Shown here in pieces: positions 34,335 through 44,268 of a stretch of DNA of 64,000 nucleotides. The notes under the pieces are model-generated. The model had not been told where the DNA came from and did no database searches. It saw nothing but the letters and a program-made list of their open reading frames with translations. This DNA is from Tetraselmis striata. Its lineage: Eukaryota; Chlorophyta; Chlorodendrophyceae; Chlorodendrales; Chlorodendraceae. Each line of letters starts with the position of its first letter. Position 1 is the first letter of the stretch. Both the position numbers and the translations under genes were made by a program. Location: NCBI GenBank assembly GCA_006384855.1, contig VCJN01002783.1, forward strand, positions 1 through 64,000. The letters run 5' to 3'.

Positions 34335-34878
34335 ACTTTATCAAGGTAGGGACACGGCATCCACACACATCCTCTTGAGCCATTCCACACGGGTGTCGCG
34401 ATCACCGAACACGCACCCGTAATATAATAAGAACATTCTCAATAAATTACATAAGAACATTCTCAATAGGTCTGCTATAGGTTCGTTGACTTTTGATGTA
34501 CGTTTGATTTGACAACAGGCAGGTCGCGCGGATTTTTATTCACAATGTTCTCTCATTTATACCGCGTCGCGGCCTCGGTACCCGGTTACGAAATCGCGCG
34601 CACCCGTCGCAATGTCCGTAACTACACCCAGGTCTGAAAGCGAGAACTCATCAAGCACCGCCCCCCCCCCCCCCCCCCCCCTTTCTTCCTGCAGGTACCG
34701 GTGCAGGTAGTTGCCTCCCTTTTGGTATTTACGATTCACGCCAGGCTCCCGGTTGACGTGTCGTTCAGCCGCCTGATTTGATTACAACGTCCTAGGTCGC
34801 CTATATCCTCCCCCGCCTCGGCCCCAGCGGACGCGCAGGCGCAGCTAGAGTGCGGATGCCGGCAGCAGAAGGCGGAGC

Positions 34879-36606
34879 TCACACACGGCGGCGCTTGTTG
34901 TCTCGGCCTCCGCGCCCGCGGCCTCCGCCCCGGCGGCCGCCGCGGCCCCCGCCGCGCGACCTCAGGTCGAGCCGTTTCTGAGCCACCTGCGGCGCACCAA
35001 AGCAATCAGCGCGGGGGGGGGGGGGGGGGGGGGGGGGGGGAGGGCGGGGGGTCAGAGGAAGAGAAAAAAGCTGGGAGAATGGGGGAGAAATAGCAACCTC
35101 GGAACTTTGCAGGCTGGGAGTGTGTGAAATTTTAGGTTTTCCTAACCCTAAATACCCAAACTAAAACCGCCGGGCGCTTGTATAGAATACGCAACGGTTG
35201 TCTCCAGAAGACCAAACTACGGGCGCAGTACCGGGGCCCCAAAAGTCAAGTCCCGCGCAGTCAAACAGTCACGGAGGCACACCGCCAGTCCGCGCAAACT
35301 GGCGGAGAATTAGAACGTCCAGCCGGGATGTTGACGCCGGCAGCAGCATGTAGACAGCATGAAGGAGCTGCAGCAGTGAGGTGGCGCCGACACCGCTTGG
35401 CCAATGAGGGGATGAGGCGCCATGATGCTGGTTTATAGGCATCGCAGCGTCCGCCACCACGTTTCCCATCGCGGCCGGGCGCCGGGGGTCGCACCTGCTT
35501 CCAGTACTTCTCCTCGTCCTCGCCCTCCACGGCGTGCATGAGCGCGGTCTTGCCGGCTGCGGGAGGAGGAGGAGGGGGGTCAGTCGGCGGCAGTGAGCCT
35601 TCCGGGATGCGCATGCCGGCGCTCGAATCAGGACAGCAGTCAAGCGATGACGAAGCGTATATGGACGACACTGGCATGGAGTGTACTGATTGAGCTAATC
35701 AGGCAAAGGGCCCGCCTCAGCAATCCATCAGGATGAGACGAGATGGAATGATATGGGATCATGAGGTTATTGTCTTTGGATGTCGGACGCACCGATTGTT
35801 GGACGGCATTGCGCGAAGCATTGACACAGCGATGCCTTTGGCATGTGGCTCCGAGTAATTGACAATCGGACCCAAATCATAATAGTAATAGTAATCAGAA
35901 TAAGCATTTTAAGAATAGAAACAGCAATACGAATATCAACAACAACAATAATTGCAATACTAACAGTAATCATAACCCAAATCAAGAGCCATAAAGGTCA
36001 GAGCAACCCGCAAGACATCATGGACTTCAAAGGACCCAACAATCACAACTATTGATCTCTGGGCCGCGACCCTAGATGCGGACCCCAAGAGGAGGCTTCC
36101 ACTTTGAAAGCAGCTGCACACGTTGAGCACGGCGCTGTCTATCGGGTTCGTGGGTTGGGGGGGCGGCTGGCTGGTGGATCATGATGCCGGGCGGGCGGCG
36201 GGGCGCACCCAGCAGCTTCTCCTTGTCCTCGCCCACGCCCTCCAGCGCCTTCTGCGCCAGCTCGGGCGTCTTGAAGCGCAGGTGGCCCTCCGGCGCGCCG
36301 CGGCCGTAGTCGATGAACGCGATGCCGGCGTCGGCGCCGCCGAGGCCCTCCGTGATCATCTCCCGCGACACCGCCGCCGTGTCCTCGCCCTCCTGCGCGC
36401 AGCAGCGGCCGCAGCGCTCAGCCGGCGGCCGTCCATCCGCCCACCCACAGGAAGACTGCTGCGTCAGCTCCAACACTCACCGGCAGCAGGATTGTTCCTA
36501 TTGTTACCGGTGCCCTGGTGGCATCGGAAGATGATCACGTGGGCGTTGGCACACCATGTGGGAGCGGCAGGCGTTCGTGTTCAGGGCAAGCATGGTAAAC
36601 CTAGCC

Positions 36607-36637
<31 letters not shown>

Positions 36638-36856
36638 TTTGGCGCCCATTGACCCATGGTAATACCTTCCACTTGAAGAAGACGACCAGCCCCGCCTCAA
36701 AGCCCCCGTCCCCCTCCTTCTCCTCTGCGACGTCCTCCTCCCCCTGCACCGGCCGGGGCAGGTCTCAGCTTGCCAGCATCCGGGTTTGAGTTTTAGGGTT
36801 TCAGATTTGTAGGGTTCCGGGGTGTTGGTGGTGGTGCCCGGTAAAAGCAGGGCCGG

Positions 36857-36897
<41 letters not shown>

Positions 36898-39275
36898 TGC
36901 CTTGTGGTGGGCCGAATTGGTGCGGGCCTCGCGCTCCGCGATCTTCTGCTCCACAAACTCCGTCTTGGGCGTCATCCGCAGCGGGGCGCCGTCGTACACC
37001 AGCTCCAGAGCACCCACCTGCCGCCCCACGCAGCCGACACAAAGACTCAGCGCCGTTAAGCATGCCCCTCGGGCTGCACGTCACCCCCCGTGCCAGAGCC
37101 AAGTCGGCGGCTAGCGTCATACCCCTAAACCGCATCTACAAGATCTCTCCACAAACATACACACGCCTGTGTATATACTCCAATATATATGTACATACAT
37201 ATATATGGATATACATCTCATATACATAAGGTTGTGTTATGCATATAAAATGTAAAACATACATATTTAATGTGCATTAAATATGCAATTAAATAAGCAT
37301 TTAAATATTCAAAATTCAACTGCATATTTAATTAAATATGCAATTAAATTGCATGTACAATTCATGACTTAATATGCAAACCCCCAACATGCGTGTGTCT
37401 GTAGGCCGCCACCCCATTCTCAGCAGTGGCGGTGCCTGTGGCGCTTCTACATGAAGCGCACTACCGGCGACCTCTGTGAGAGGGCCACTCTCTACGCAGT
37501 ACCCCTCCCCCCCTCCCCCCCCTTTGCATCCTCGGGCCCATTCCTCTCACTCCCATTCCTCAAGCTGCCGCCGCGTCCCGCCGGCAGAAAATTGCTCCTG
37601 CTGGCCGTGGAAAGAGGCAGACATGGTCCAAGCCTCCAGGAGGAAGAGGGGGAAAGGGGTGAGGGGCTGGAGGGGGCCGCTCCCACCTTGGCGGCCGTCT
37701 CCTCGCTGTCAAACTCGACAAACGCGGAGCCGCGGAAGTCCTTGGACTCCATGTGGCGGCGCAGGCGCACGCAGTTCACGGGGCCGTGCTGCTCGAAGAA
37801 CTCCGTGATCTGCTCCAGCGTGGCGGTGTACGGGAAGGGGCCCACGTACAGCGAGCGCGCGTCCGCCGCCTGGATCGCCTCCTTCGCGTCGGCCAGCAGC
37901 TGCGGCGGAGGGCCGAGCGAGAGGGCACCCGGGAGGAAGACGGGGGGTAAGCGGGGCGAGAGGGGGAGACACGACGACCAGCCCTGAAGGACAGCCACAC
38001 TCTGATCTAAAGCGATGTCTTGCTCACTGGGTTGAAAGTGCTTTCCCACGTGGACCTAATTCAAGGCTATCGTCTGATCCGAGTCGCCGGACCATTGCGT
38101 GTGTTGGAGTGAAGTATCATGCCCTTCGCCGCGTCCACTGCTCGCAGTGCCTTCAGGCCAGGACATGCCACCCCAGCCGTTCCGGTCGCTCGCTCCTAGG
38201 CCACCCTTGCCCGCCCCCGCCGGCCCGTCCTCCCCGTTGCCCCGCAAGCCCGCTCACGCCCCAGCCATCCCATTCTGCACGCGCACAGGTGGGATGGCGC
38301 TCTCTCCGCCCCGGCCTAGTCTTGGTGATGAGCATGCAGAGCTGGCGTGCGTACGCCGGTTTCCGAGCGCCGGGCGGTGGGTTGGCCAGGGGACGTGAGG
38401 CAAGGCGCCTCAATTGCGAATTGGGAGTAAGAGAGCAGGCGTCAGGGGGGGAGGGGGGCACCGTGTTGCGCTTGACTTTGGTGCCGTCCTCGCTGACGGT
38501 GAGCGCGGTGGAAGACGCCTTGAGGGCGCCCGCGAGGTCCGCCAGCGTGTCGTCGGAAACATCCGAGGGCGAGGCGGCGGAGATCTGCGGCGGACGTGGC
38601 GGTAGCGGCCGAGCGGCCGCAGCCCATGCGTCTGTCAGTGGACCACACAGCCCGCCTTGCCAGCGGATCTGCTGGGTTGCGCCGTCCCCATCTGGCGTGA
38701 CTGCAGACAGCCGGATGTTGAGGAGAGGAGTCCGGGGGGGGAGGAGGCACCTTGAGCAGGGATCGCATGCGGGAAAACGCGGCCACTGTCTTGAGGTCCA
38801 CCCCTGCGTGAGCATATTGCCAGCAGAACGTCACATTGAAGGGAGGGGGAGATGAAAAAGGGGGTGGTGGGATGAGAGGGTAGGAAAGTAGGGGAGAGGG
38901 AGGAAGGGGGTGGCGAGGGTCAGGGCAGGCGTGGCGGCACTGCATGTGACCTAGTGCGAGTGTGACGTGGGGGTCAAAGTGGTGGCTGGGGTGCCAGCTT
39001 TGGATCCGCCTTTCGCTACGGGCCTCACTGTCTAGCTGACCCCATCTGCTGTTACCGCACTTCAGCGCACCCGCAACCCCCCATCACGCTCATGTGGGTG
39101 GGTGGGTGTGTGCGTGTGTGTGGGGGGGGGGGGGGGGGGGGGGCGAACATTGCTCCGGGTTGCCGCTGTCCTGAATGATCGACAGCAGGAACTTGTCGCG
39201 CGGGAGGTTGCTGTCGCCCAGGTAAAACTCCACCTGTGGGATTGCAGTGGGCGCCCAGGCGCCAGAACCGGGGGG

Positions 39276-39312
<37 letters not shown>

Positions 39313-39517
39313 TTAAAGGGGATGTCGAAGAACACAGAGAGAGAGTCAGGGGCACAGCAGGCATGGCTGCGCTCAAGCTGACTCCCAAGCAAGCATGGCG
39401 GCATCGCTGACGGCTTGATGCTTGCGCGTGAGGGCTTTCCCTTGCCCTTATTTCCCAGTATCTCTGTCTAAGTGAGGATAGTGTGGGAAGCGGTGTCGGC
39501 TCGGAAGCCGGGGGGGT

Positions 39518-39548
<31 letters not shown>

Positions 39549-39844
39549 CGCTAAGCTCAGATAGCACTCGCACGGTTCGAGAAGCATCAGGAGCGGCTCT
39601 GCGGCGACTGACCGACCAACCCGCAACCGCGACAACTTTCCCGGGTTCCGAAATAAGTTGCCGTGCTCGCAGCGGACGAAGGGGTGTGAACGGGGGCGAG
39701 ATGGAGATAAGTGTCGCTGGTGGTGATGGGGGAGAGAGGGCACCGTTCGTCGGGTCCGAGACGGCGCTGCTCGCCCGCACGCCGACACCTCGCACGACGT
39801 ACCTGCCTCACCACCTGCGCGGTCGTCGCATCATCGAGCCCCAT
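34879..39844 (-). CDS. LA1: La protein (La motif, RRM, C-terminal xRRM-like, RGG tail)
   Basis: Ten exons (39844-39803, 39233-39149, 38803-38751, 38584-38462, 37899-37687, 37017-36901, 36743-36666, 36392-36209, 35556-35495, 34986-34879) join in phase to 354 residues. The La motif begins QVVRQVEFYLGDSNLPRDKF and continues WVDLKTVAAFSRMRSL. RRM1 (102-211) has RNP-like RSLYVGPFP and FRGSAFVEF. A second RRM-like domain runs from GFEAGLVVFFKWK through IAFIDYGRGAPEGHLRF to EGEDEEKYWKQ, like the atypical xRRM of true La proteins. The tail is basic and Arg/Gly-rich (RSRGGGRGGRRGGGRGRGGR, ending NKRRRV). La binds the 3' UUU-OH of RNA polymerase III transcripts in the nucleus; the tail may hold the nuclear signal. 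Intron 6 uses a GC donor followed by 38 C on the sense strand. Introns 5 and 8 contain AT-rich islands. Confidence 0.93.
35875..36058. other. AT-rich, T-poor island in La intron 8
   Basis: The plus strand is dominated by A with few G or C (words such as AATAGTAATAGTAATCAG and CAACAACAACAATAATTGC), in contrast to the GC-rich surroundings. No gene is recognised. It may be an insertion of foreign or organellar DNA. Confidence 0.5.
36858..36895. repeat. 38-nt G-tract (C-tract on the La sense strand)
   Basis: Uninterrupted G run. On the La sense strand it is poly-C starting four bases inside intron 6, directly after the GC donor. Confidence 0.95.
37130..37385. other. AT-rich island in La intron 5
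   Basis: About 250 bases are strongly AT-rich, with repeated words ATATGCAATTAAAT (two copies, about 37279 and 37337), ATATATATGTACATACAT and TTTAAATATTC. The boundaries to GC-rich intron sequence are sharp. No reading frame or known element is visible. Confidence 0.6.
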
Positions 39845-40135
39845 TTCGCCAACCTGTCGCTGCCTTGCGGGCAGGTTAATGGTCGCCTGGTGTGTGGCGC
39901 CGAAACGCTTCGCGGGGCGTGGGCTGAGCGTGGTGACGGCGGAGTAGTGGACGTCGGTGATGCGGCGGCCGATGGGGTCGTTGACGACGATATTATTCCT
40001 CGGCGGCGGCGCGGCGGCGCTGCGGGCGCGCGTGCGGGGCGGGAGATTGGCATCCTGTAGTCGCTAATAATTAATAATTGGCATCATGTAGTCGCCAATA
40101 ATAATTATTGCTGGGGCACATAGATGCCGGTATCT
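39845..40135. other. Upstream region of the La gene
   Basis: GC-rich sequence with a GGCGGCGGCGCGGCGGCGC stretch, then a small AT-rich duplication (GTAGTCGCTAATAATTAATAATT and GTAGTCGCCAATAATAATTA patterns, 40057-40110). No gene is seen. Confidence 0.4.
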
Positions 40136-40596
40136 CAGGACCCGTATGTGCACAAGACCCCGCATGCGTGCGGGGCACCGTGTATACGCCCTCTGTATAC
40201 GGGGCTGATATATCCATATCAGAGAATTCCTGTGTGATGTATTATAAATGTGCGCAGTGTATTATAAATGTGAAATCCTTATGTGCGCAGTCCAGTATGC
40301 ATACAGGGACGCCCCGTAGTTTACATACGGGGATTCGGGCGAACCCGTGTGTATTCGGGGCGCCATGAATACTACCAATACGGCCATTCCGACAAAAATG
40401 ACTTGGTTTAGGTCAGTATTATATATCCGTGGAAACGGAGGGGGGTGTAAATTGCGAAGTTTTGTAATTAGTGCTTTAAGCACTATACAGCCTTCCAGCA
40501 ACTTTTGTGCACCTCCCGTTTTGTCCTTATCCTGCGCCGCCGCCGATGTTGCCACCTTGCTCGCCCGCATGCAAATTAGCCTAGCTACCTTCCAGC

Positions 40597-40601
<5 letters not shown>

Positions 40602-40633
<32 letters not shown>
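40602..40633. repeat. (TA)n microsatellite
   Basis: Thirty-two bases of alternating T and A, ending 46 bases upstream of the ATG at 40679. The position suggests it could also serve as a TATA-type promoter element; that is an inference. Confidence 0.9.
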
Positions 40634-40636
<3 letters not shown>

Positions 40637-40678
40637 TGACGACCGCTCCTCGTCACACTTCCAGCGCCCGCCAGCAGC

Positions 40679-41621
40679 ATGTTGGCCGCCAACTCTCACA
40701 TACTAGCGCTAGCCTCCGCACTTCCGTGCGCCTGCGTGCACACTTCCGTGGCCGCCCACCAGTTGCACCAGCCAACAGCGGAGGCTGCACCAAAAGCGCA
40801 GCCCGAGGCAGTGTCTGGCAACGCCCTCAGCAGCAAGGTGATGGTCCAGCCCGGCCCACATGATGGGGATGTCTATCGCTCCCCTCTCCAAGTTGCGCGG
40901 TGTCGTGGAACTTGCACGGAGGCGGACTGTGGCAAGCCTCGCTGCATATTCTCGCGGCCATTGTCCAAGATGGTGCCTCCCGCTGCGGAGAATGTGAATC
41001 CGGGGGACCCCAAGTCCGCGGCCAGCAAGGAGTACCAGTAGAGAGCCATGCATGCTTTGCATGATTGCTTCGCCCCCTTTCTTTTTTAGTGGCATGTACC
41101 CCTTCATTGCCAGGGGATCACCCCTTCCGCGACACCTTCGTTTGTGATGGTGCCTTGACATGCGAGTCCTGGGTGGAGTGGGAGAATTACACCCACCAGA
41201 AGAAATCGGTGGCGTGGTTCAACCCGGACCTGTGCGTGCACCGTGATCGGGACAACTTGGAGCCGAACGGCACCACAAAGACCTGCAAGACGTCTATCAC
41301 GTCGTGTTGCCCATCTGCGAGGTACAGCTTGCCCTTTTCGATTCTGCTGGTTGCAATTGTATTGTGTATAACTGACAAATGCTTTCTTACATCGCACATG
41401 CATGCGAGGCAGATGGGCTGAAGCGCATCGTACGCAGGTTCAAGCCCAACGCCCAGCAGAGGCTCAAAAACCTGAACAAGCAGTTGGCTAGGCAAGCAAG
41501 CACTGGAGCGCATGCGAGGCGGGCACCCGCAACATATGGAGCGAGAGCCCCGACGGCGTTAGCGTCAGCGTCGGCGGCATCAGCCGCCACCGCGGCTGCG
41601 CCTGCGGAGTCGGCCACTTGA
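40679..41621 (+). CDS. Unknown spliced gene inside the candidate transposon
   Basis: Three protein-like blocks follow in order. 40679-41041 begins with a hydrophobic start (MLAANSHILALASALPC) and contains a Cys cluster (CRGTCTEADCGKPRC). About 41115-41310 has DTFVCDGALTCESWVEWENY and SVAWFNPDLCVHRDRDN. 41408-41621 is basic, then Ala-rich (LKRIVRRFKPNAQQRLKNLN). Acceptor-like CAG sites stand before the later blocks, but I could not find a splice set that keeps all blocks in frame, so the model is provisional or the gene is decayed. No family is recognised. The location between inverted ends suggests an element-encoded protein; a secreted host protein is the alternative. Confidence 0.35.
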
Positions 41622-41984
41622 TGAAGCGCTTAGTACTATTGTATCGTTTGCCAATGCCAGCCGTAGACATTGTAGCTCATGTAAAGGGCATGGGCGAGGG
41701 TGGGGACCAAGCACATTGGTGCAAACCAGTATGCACATTTTTCACACAAGGCTGCCATGTGCTACACTTTAACTTTTTTATGAACACCACCATCATTGTC
41801 TGGCTGCCTACGGCATTGCACACACAGATGCATACTTATCATATTGTGGTCTCTCAATCTCCGCGCCGCCTTCGCCGCGCTACCGGTATCACTTGCTAAT
41901 GCGGTTTGTGGAAAGAACGGCCCAGATTTACTAGCGACCTACTATACATTTAAGAGTAGTAGGCATGTCTTGATGTCCTGCCGC

Positions 41985-43545
41985 CGGGCTGCTGCTGCTC
42001 CGAAACCAATTATAGCACTGAAATCGCACGGCAACGCTAGGATGCTGCCCAATATGGTGGCTATTCCAGCTCAAATCATGATGGCGTAGTTGACTATATA
42101 GGCTATATATAGCCAGCACATGGTATGATTTGCAGCTCAAAACGTGGCGATTGCTATCCGAGTATTTGTCTGCTTTCGCTCCGTAGCGTATCCCGCAATG
42201 CTTTACCGCAATGTGGCAACAATATGGCAGGACATGTATACCACCTACCCAAAAGAACGCAGAATCCGTCCTCGCGCTGGGGGTCGCTAAACTAAAACCG
42301 TACATATCAGCACATACAAACACTTTGGGGGGCAGCAAGGGCCCCCACACACGGAATTCTCGCCGGGAATAACGCAGCTCCAAATAATGCTCCGAAACCA
42401 GTTCTGAAACCGTCGCCGCAACGCCCGGACGCTGCCCGATATAGTGGCTATTCCAGCTCAAATCATGGTGGCAAAGTAGACTATGTATAGCTAGCACATG
42501 GTATGATTTGCAGCTCAAAACGTTTTGATTGCTATCCAAGTATATATTTGTTGCCGCTCCGTGGCGTGCACCGCAGTGTTAACAGCACAATAATATGACA
42601 GTGAATGTAAACCACCAACCAAAAGTACGCAGAATCTGTTCTCGCGCTGGGGATCGCTATACTATATATATGACTACATATCAGCACATACAAACCGTTT
42701 AGGGGGGCGGGGGAGGGGGGGATCTAGGTCCCCTACCCACGGAATGCTCGCCGGGAGCAACGCAGCTCCAACGTATGCTCCGAAACCATTTCTGAAACCG
42801 TCGCCCCAACGCCCGGATGCTGCCCAATATGGTGGCTATTCCAGCTCAAATCATGGTGGCGTTTTGAACTATATATAGCCAACGCATTATATGATTTGCA
42901 GCTCAAAACGTTTCGATTGCTATCCAAGTATATATTTGTTGCCGCTCCGAAGCGTACCCCGCAGTGTTTAGCGCACAATATATGGTAGTGCATGTATACC
43001 ACCAACCGAAAACTGCGCAGAATCTGTTCTTGCGCTGGGGATCTCTAGACTACGTATGCATGACTACATATGAGCACATACAAACAGTTTGGGGGGGGGG
43101 GCGGGGGTGGGGGGGGGGGGGGAGCTAGCCCCCCCACACACGGACTGCTCGCCAGGAACAACGCAGCTCCAAAAAATGCTCCGAAATCAGTGCTGAAACC
43201 GTAGTCGCCGCGACGCCCGGATGCTGCCCAATATGGTGCTATTCCAGCTCAAATCCTGGTGGCATAGTGGACTATATATAGCCAGCACGTGATATGATTT
43301 GCAGCTCAAAACGTGGCGATTGCTTTCAGAGTATATATTTGCTGCCGCTCCGTAGCGTACCCCGCACTGTTTACCGCACAACAATATATGGCAGGACATG
43401 CATGTATACCACCAACCCAAAAGTACACAAAATCTGTTCTCGCGCTGGGGATCTCTAGAATAAATAAATATAGATGTACATATATATAATTATTATAAAC
43501 ACACAACGCTTGTTCTCTCAAATTTTTCCCACCCCCTCCGCATGT
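41985..43545. repeat. Satellite of ~390 bp, four tandem copies
   Basis: The marker GCTGCCC(A/G)ATAT recurs at 42044, 42431, 42819 and 43223, giving periods of 387, 388 and 404. Each unit carries CTATTCCAGCTCAAATC, ATGATTTGCAGCTCAAAACG and a GCGCTGGGGAT segment. Much of the minus strand stays open across units (for example SNRHVLSCKSYHVLAIYS), but that follows from the repetition and is not evidence of a gene. Confidence 0.92.
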
Positions 43546-44268
43546 TAGTGGCTTACCATAGGCAGTTGGGGTGGGGGAGAGGCATGGTGCGTTGTTGTTG
43601 GAAGTGCATGCCACATGTCAAAATGAATTACATAAGTACTAGAAAATCCTTACAAACAAGCCGGAGGAGGGGGCTCAAAATGGAGGGGGTGTGACCTAAA
43701 CCAGGTCATTTTGTCGGAATGCCCTAACAGGGTCTTGTAGACACACGGGTCCTGTCACATGTAAATCGTTCATCTGCGCGCTCACCTGCGTGGCGGCGCA
43801 GCAGCATTTAGTCGTGGGGTCGCCTCCATTCAACGCGCGCAATTCATGCTATGATGATACCGCTTTTATTGAGTTACTTTTTGGTTACAGGTTAAATGAT
43901 ACCGCTTTTATTCGTGATGCATCATATTTGGCTCCCGCATCGTCCGATGGTGTGCCGAATCTACAAAGTACTGCGAATCCGTAAATATTTCAGAGCATAT
44001 TACGGATTTGTGACGGATTAGAGATGATATGCAGAGTCAATGCAGCAGTATGATCCTCCGCGCGCCAGCGTGTCGACAACGCAGGCCTCGCGGCGCGCCA
44101 GCGAATCGTCATCACATCGTCGTCATCGCATCGTCGACGTAGTATTGTAATCGCCAGACACAACGGCAGCATCGCAGCATAGCGGCTTCAGCCACTCCCT
44201 CGCCTGCTGCCGACCAACCTGCCTTACTGGCGACAGCACGACACTTTGACGTTACGAGGGTGGGATCA

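Larger units (their letters stand above)
32107..34878. other. Intergenic interval between COPA and La 3' ends
   Basis: No gene is supported. It contains an imperfect tandem duplication around CATGCATCGCAAGCCC (32735-32825), GGTACC-type words near 32957-33012, an open frame of 114 codons at 33185-33529 without recognisable features, a foldback structure (33856-34020), GC hairpins (34271-34334) and a C-tract at 34663-34681. Confidence 0.5.
40136..43754. mobile_element. Candidate DNA transposon with decayed terminal inverted repeats
   Basis: The left end has CAGGACCCGTATGTGCACAA (from 40136) and CATTCCGACAAAAATGAC..GGTTTAGGTCA (40382-40415). In reverse complement the right end has CAGGACCCGTGTGTCTACAA (43754 down to about 43735) and CATTCCGACAAAATGACC..GGTTTAGGTCA (about 43724-43692). 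On the right the two blocks are nearly adjacent. On the left they are split by about 220 bases that repeat variants of the end motif (ACCCGTGTGTATTCGGGGC). No target-site duplication is evident. The interior holds an unknown gene (40679-41621) and a four-copy satellite. Confidence 0.55.

Noticed and set aside
41931..43614. Minus-strand open frames across the ~390-bp satellite
   Set aside because: The similar peptides follow from tandem repetition; there is no start context or known domain.
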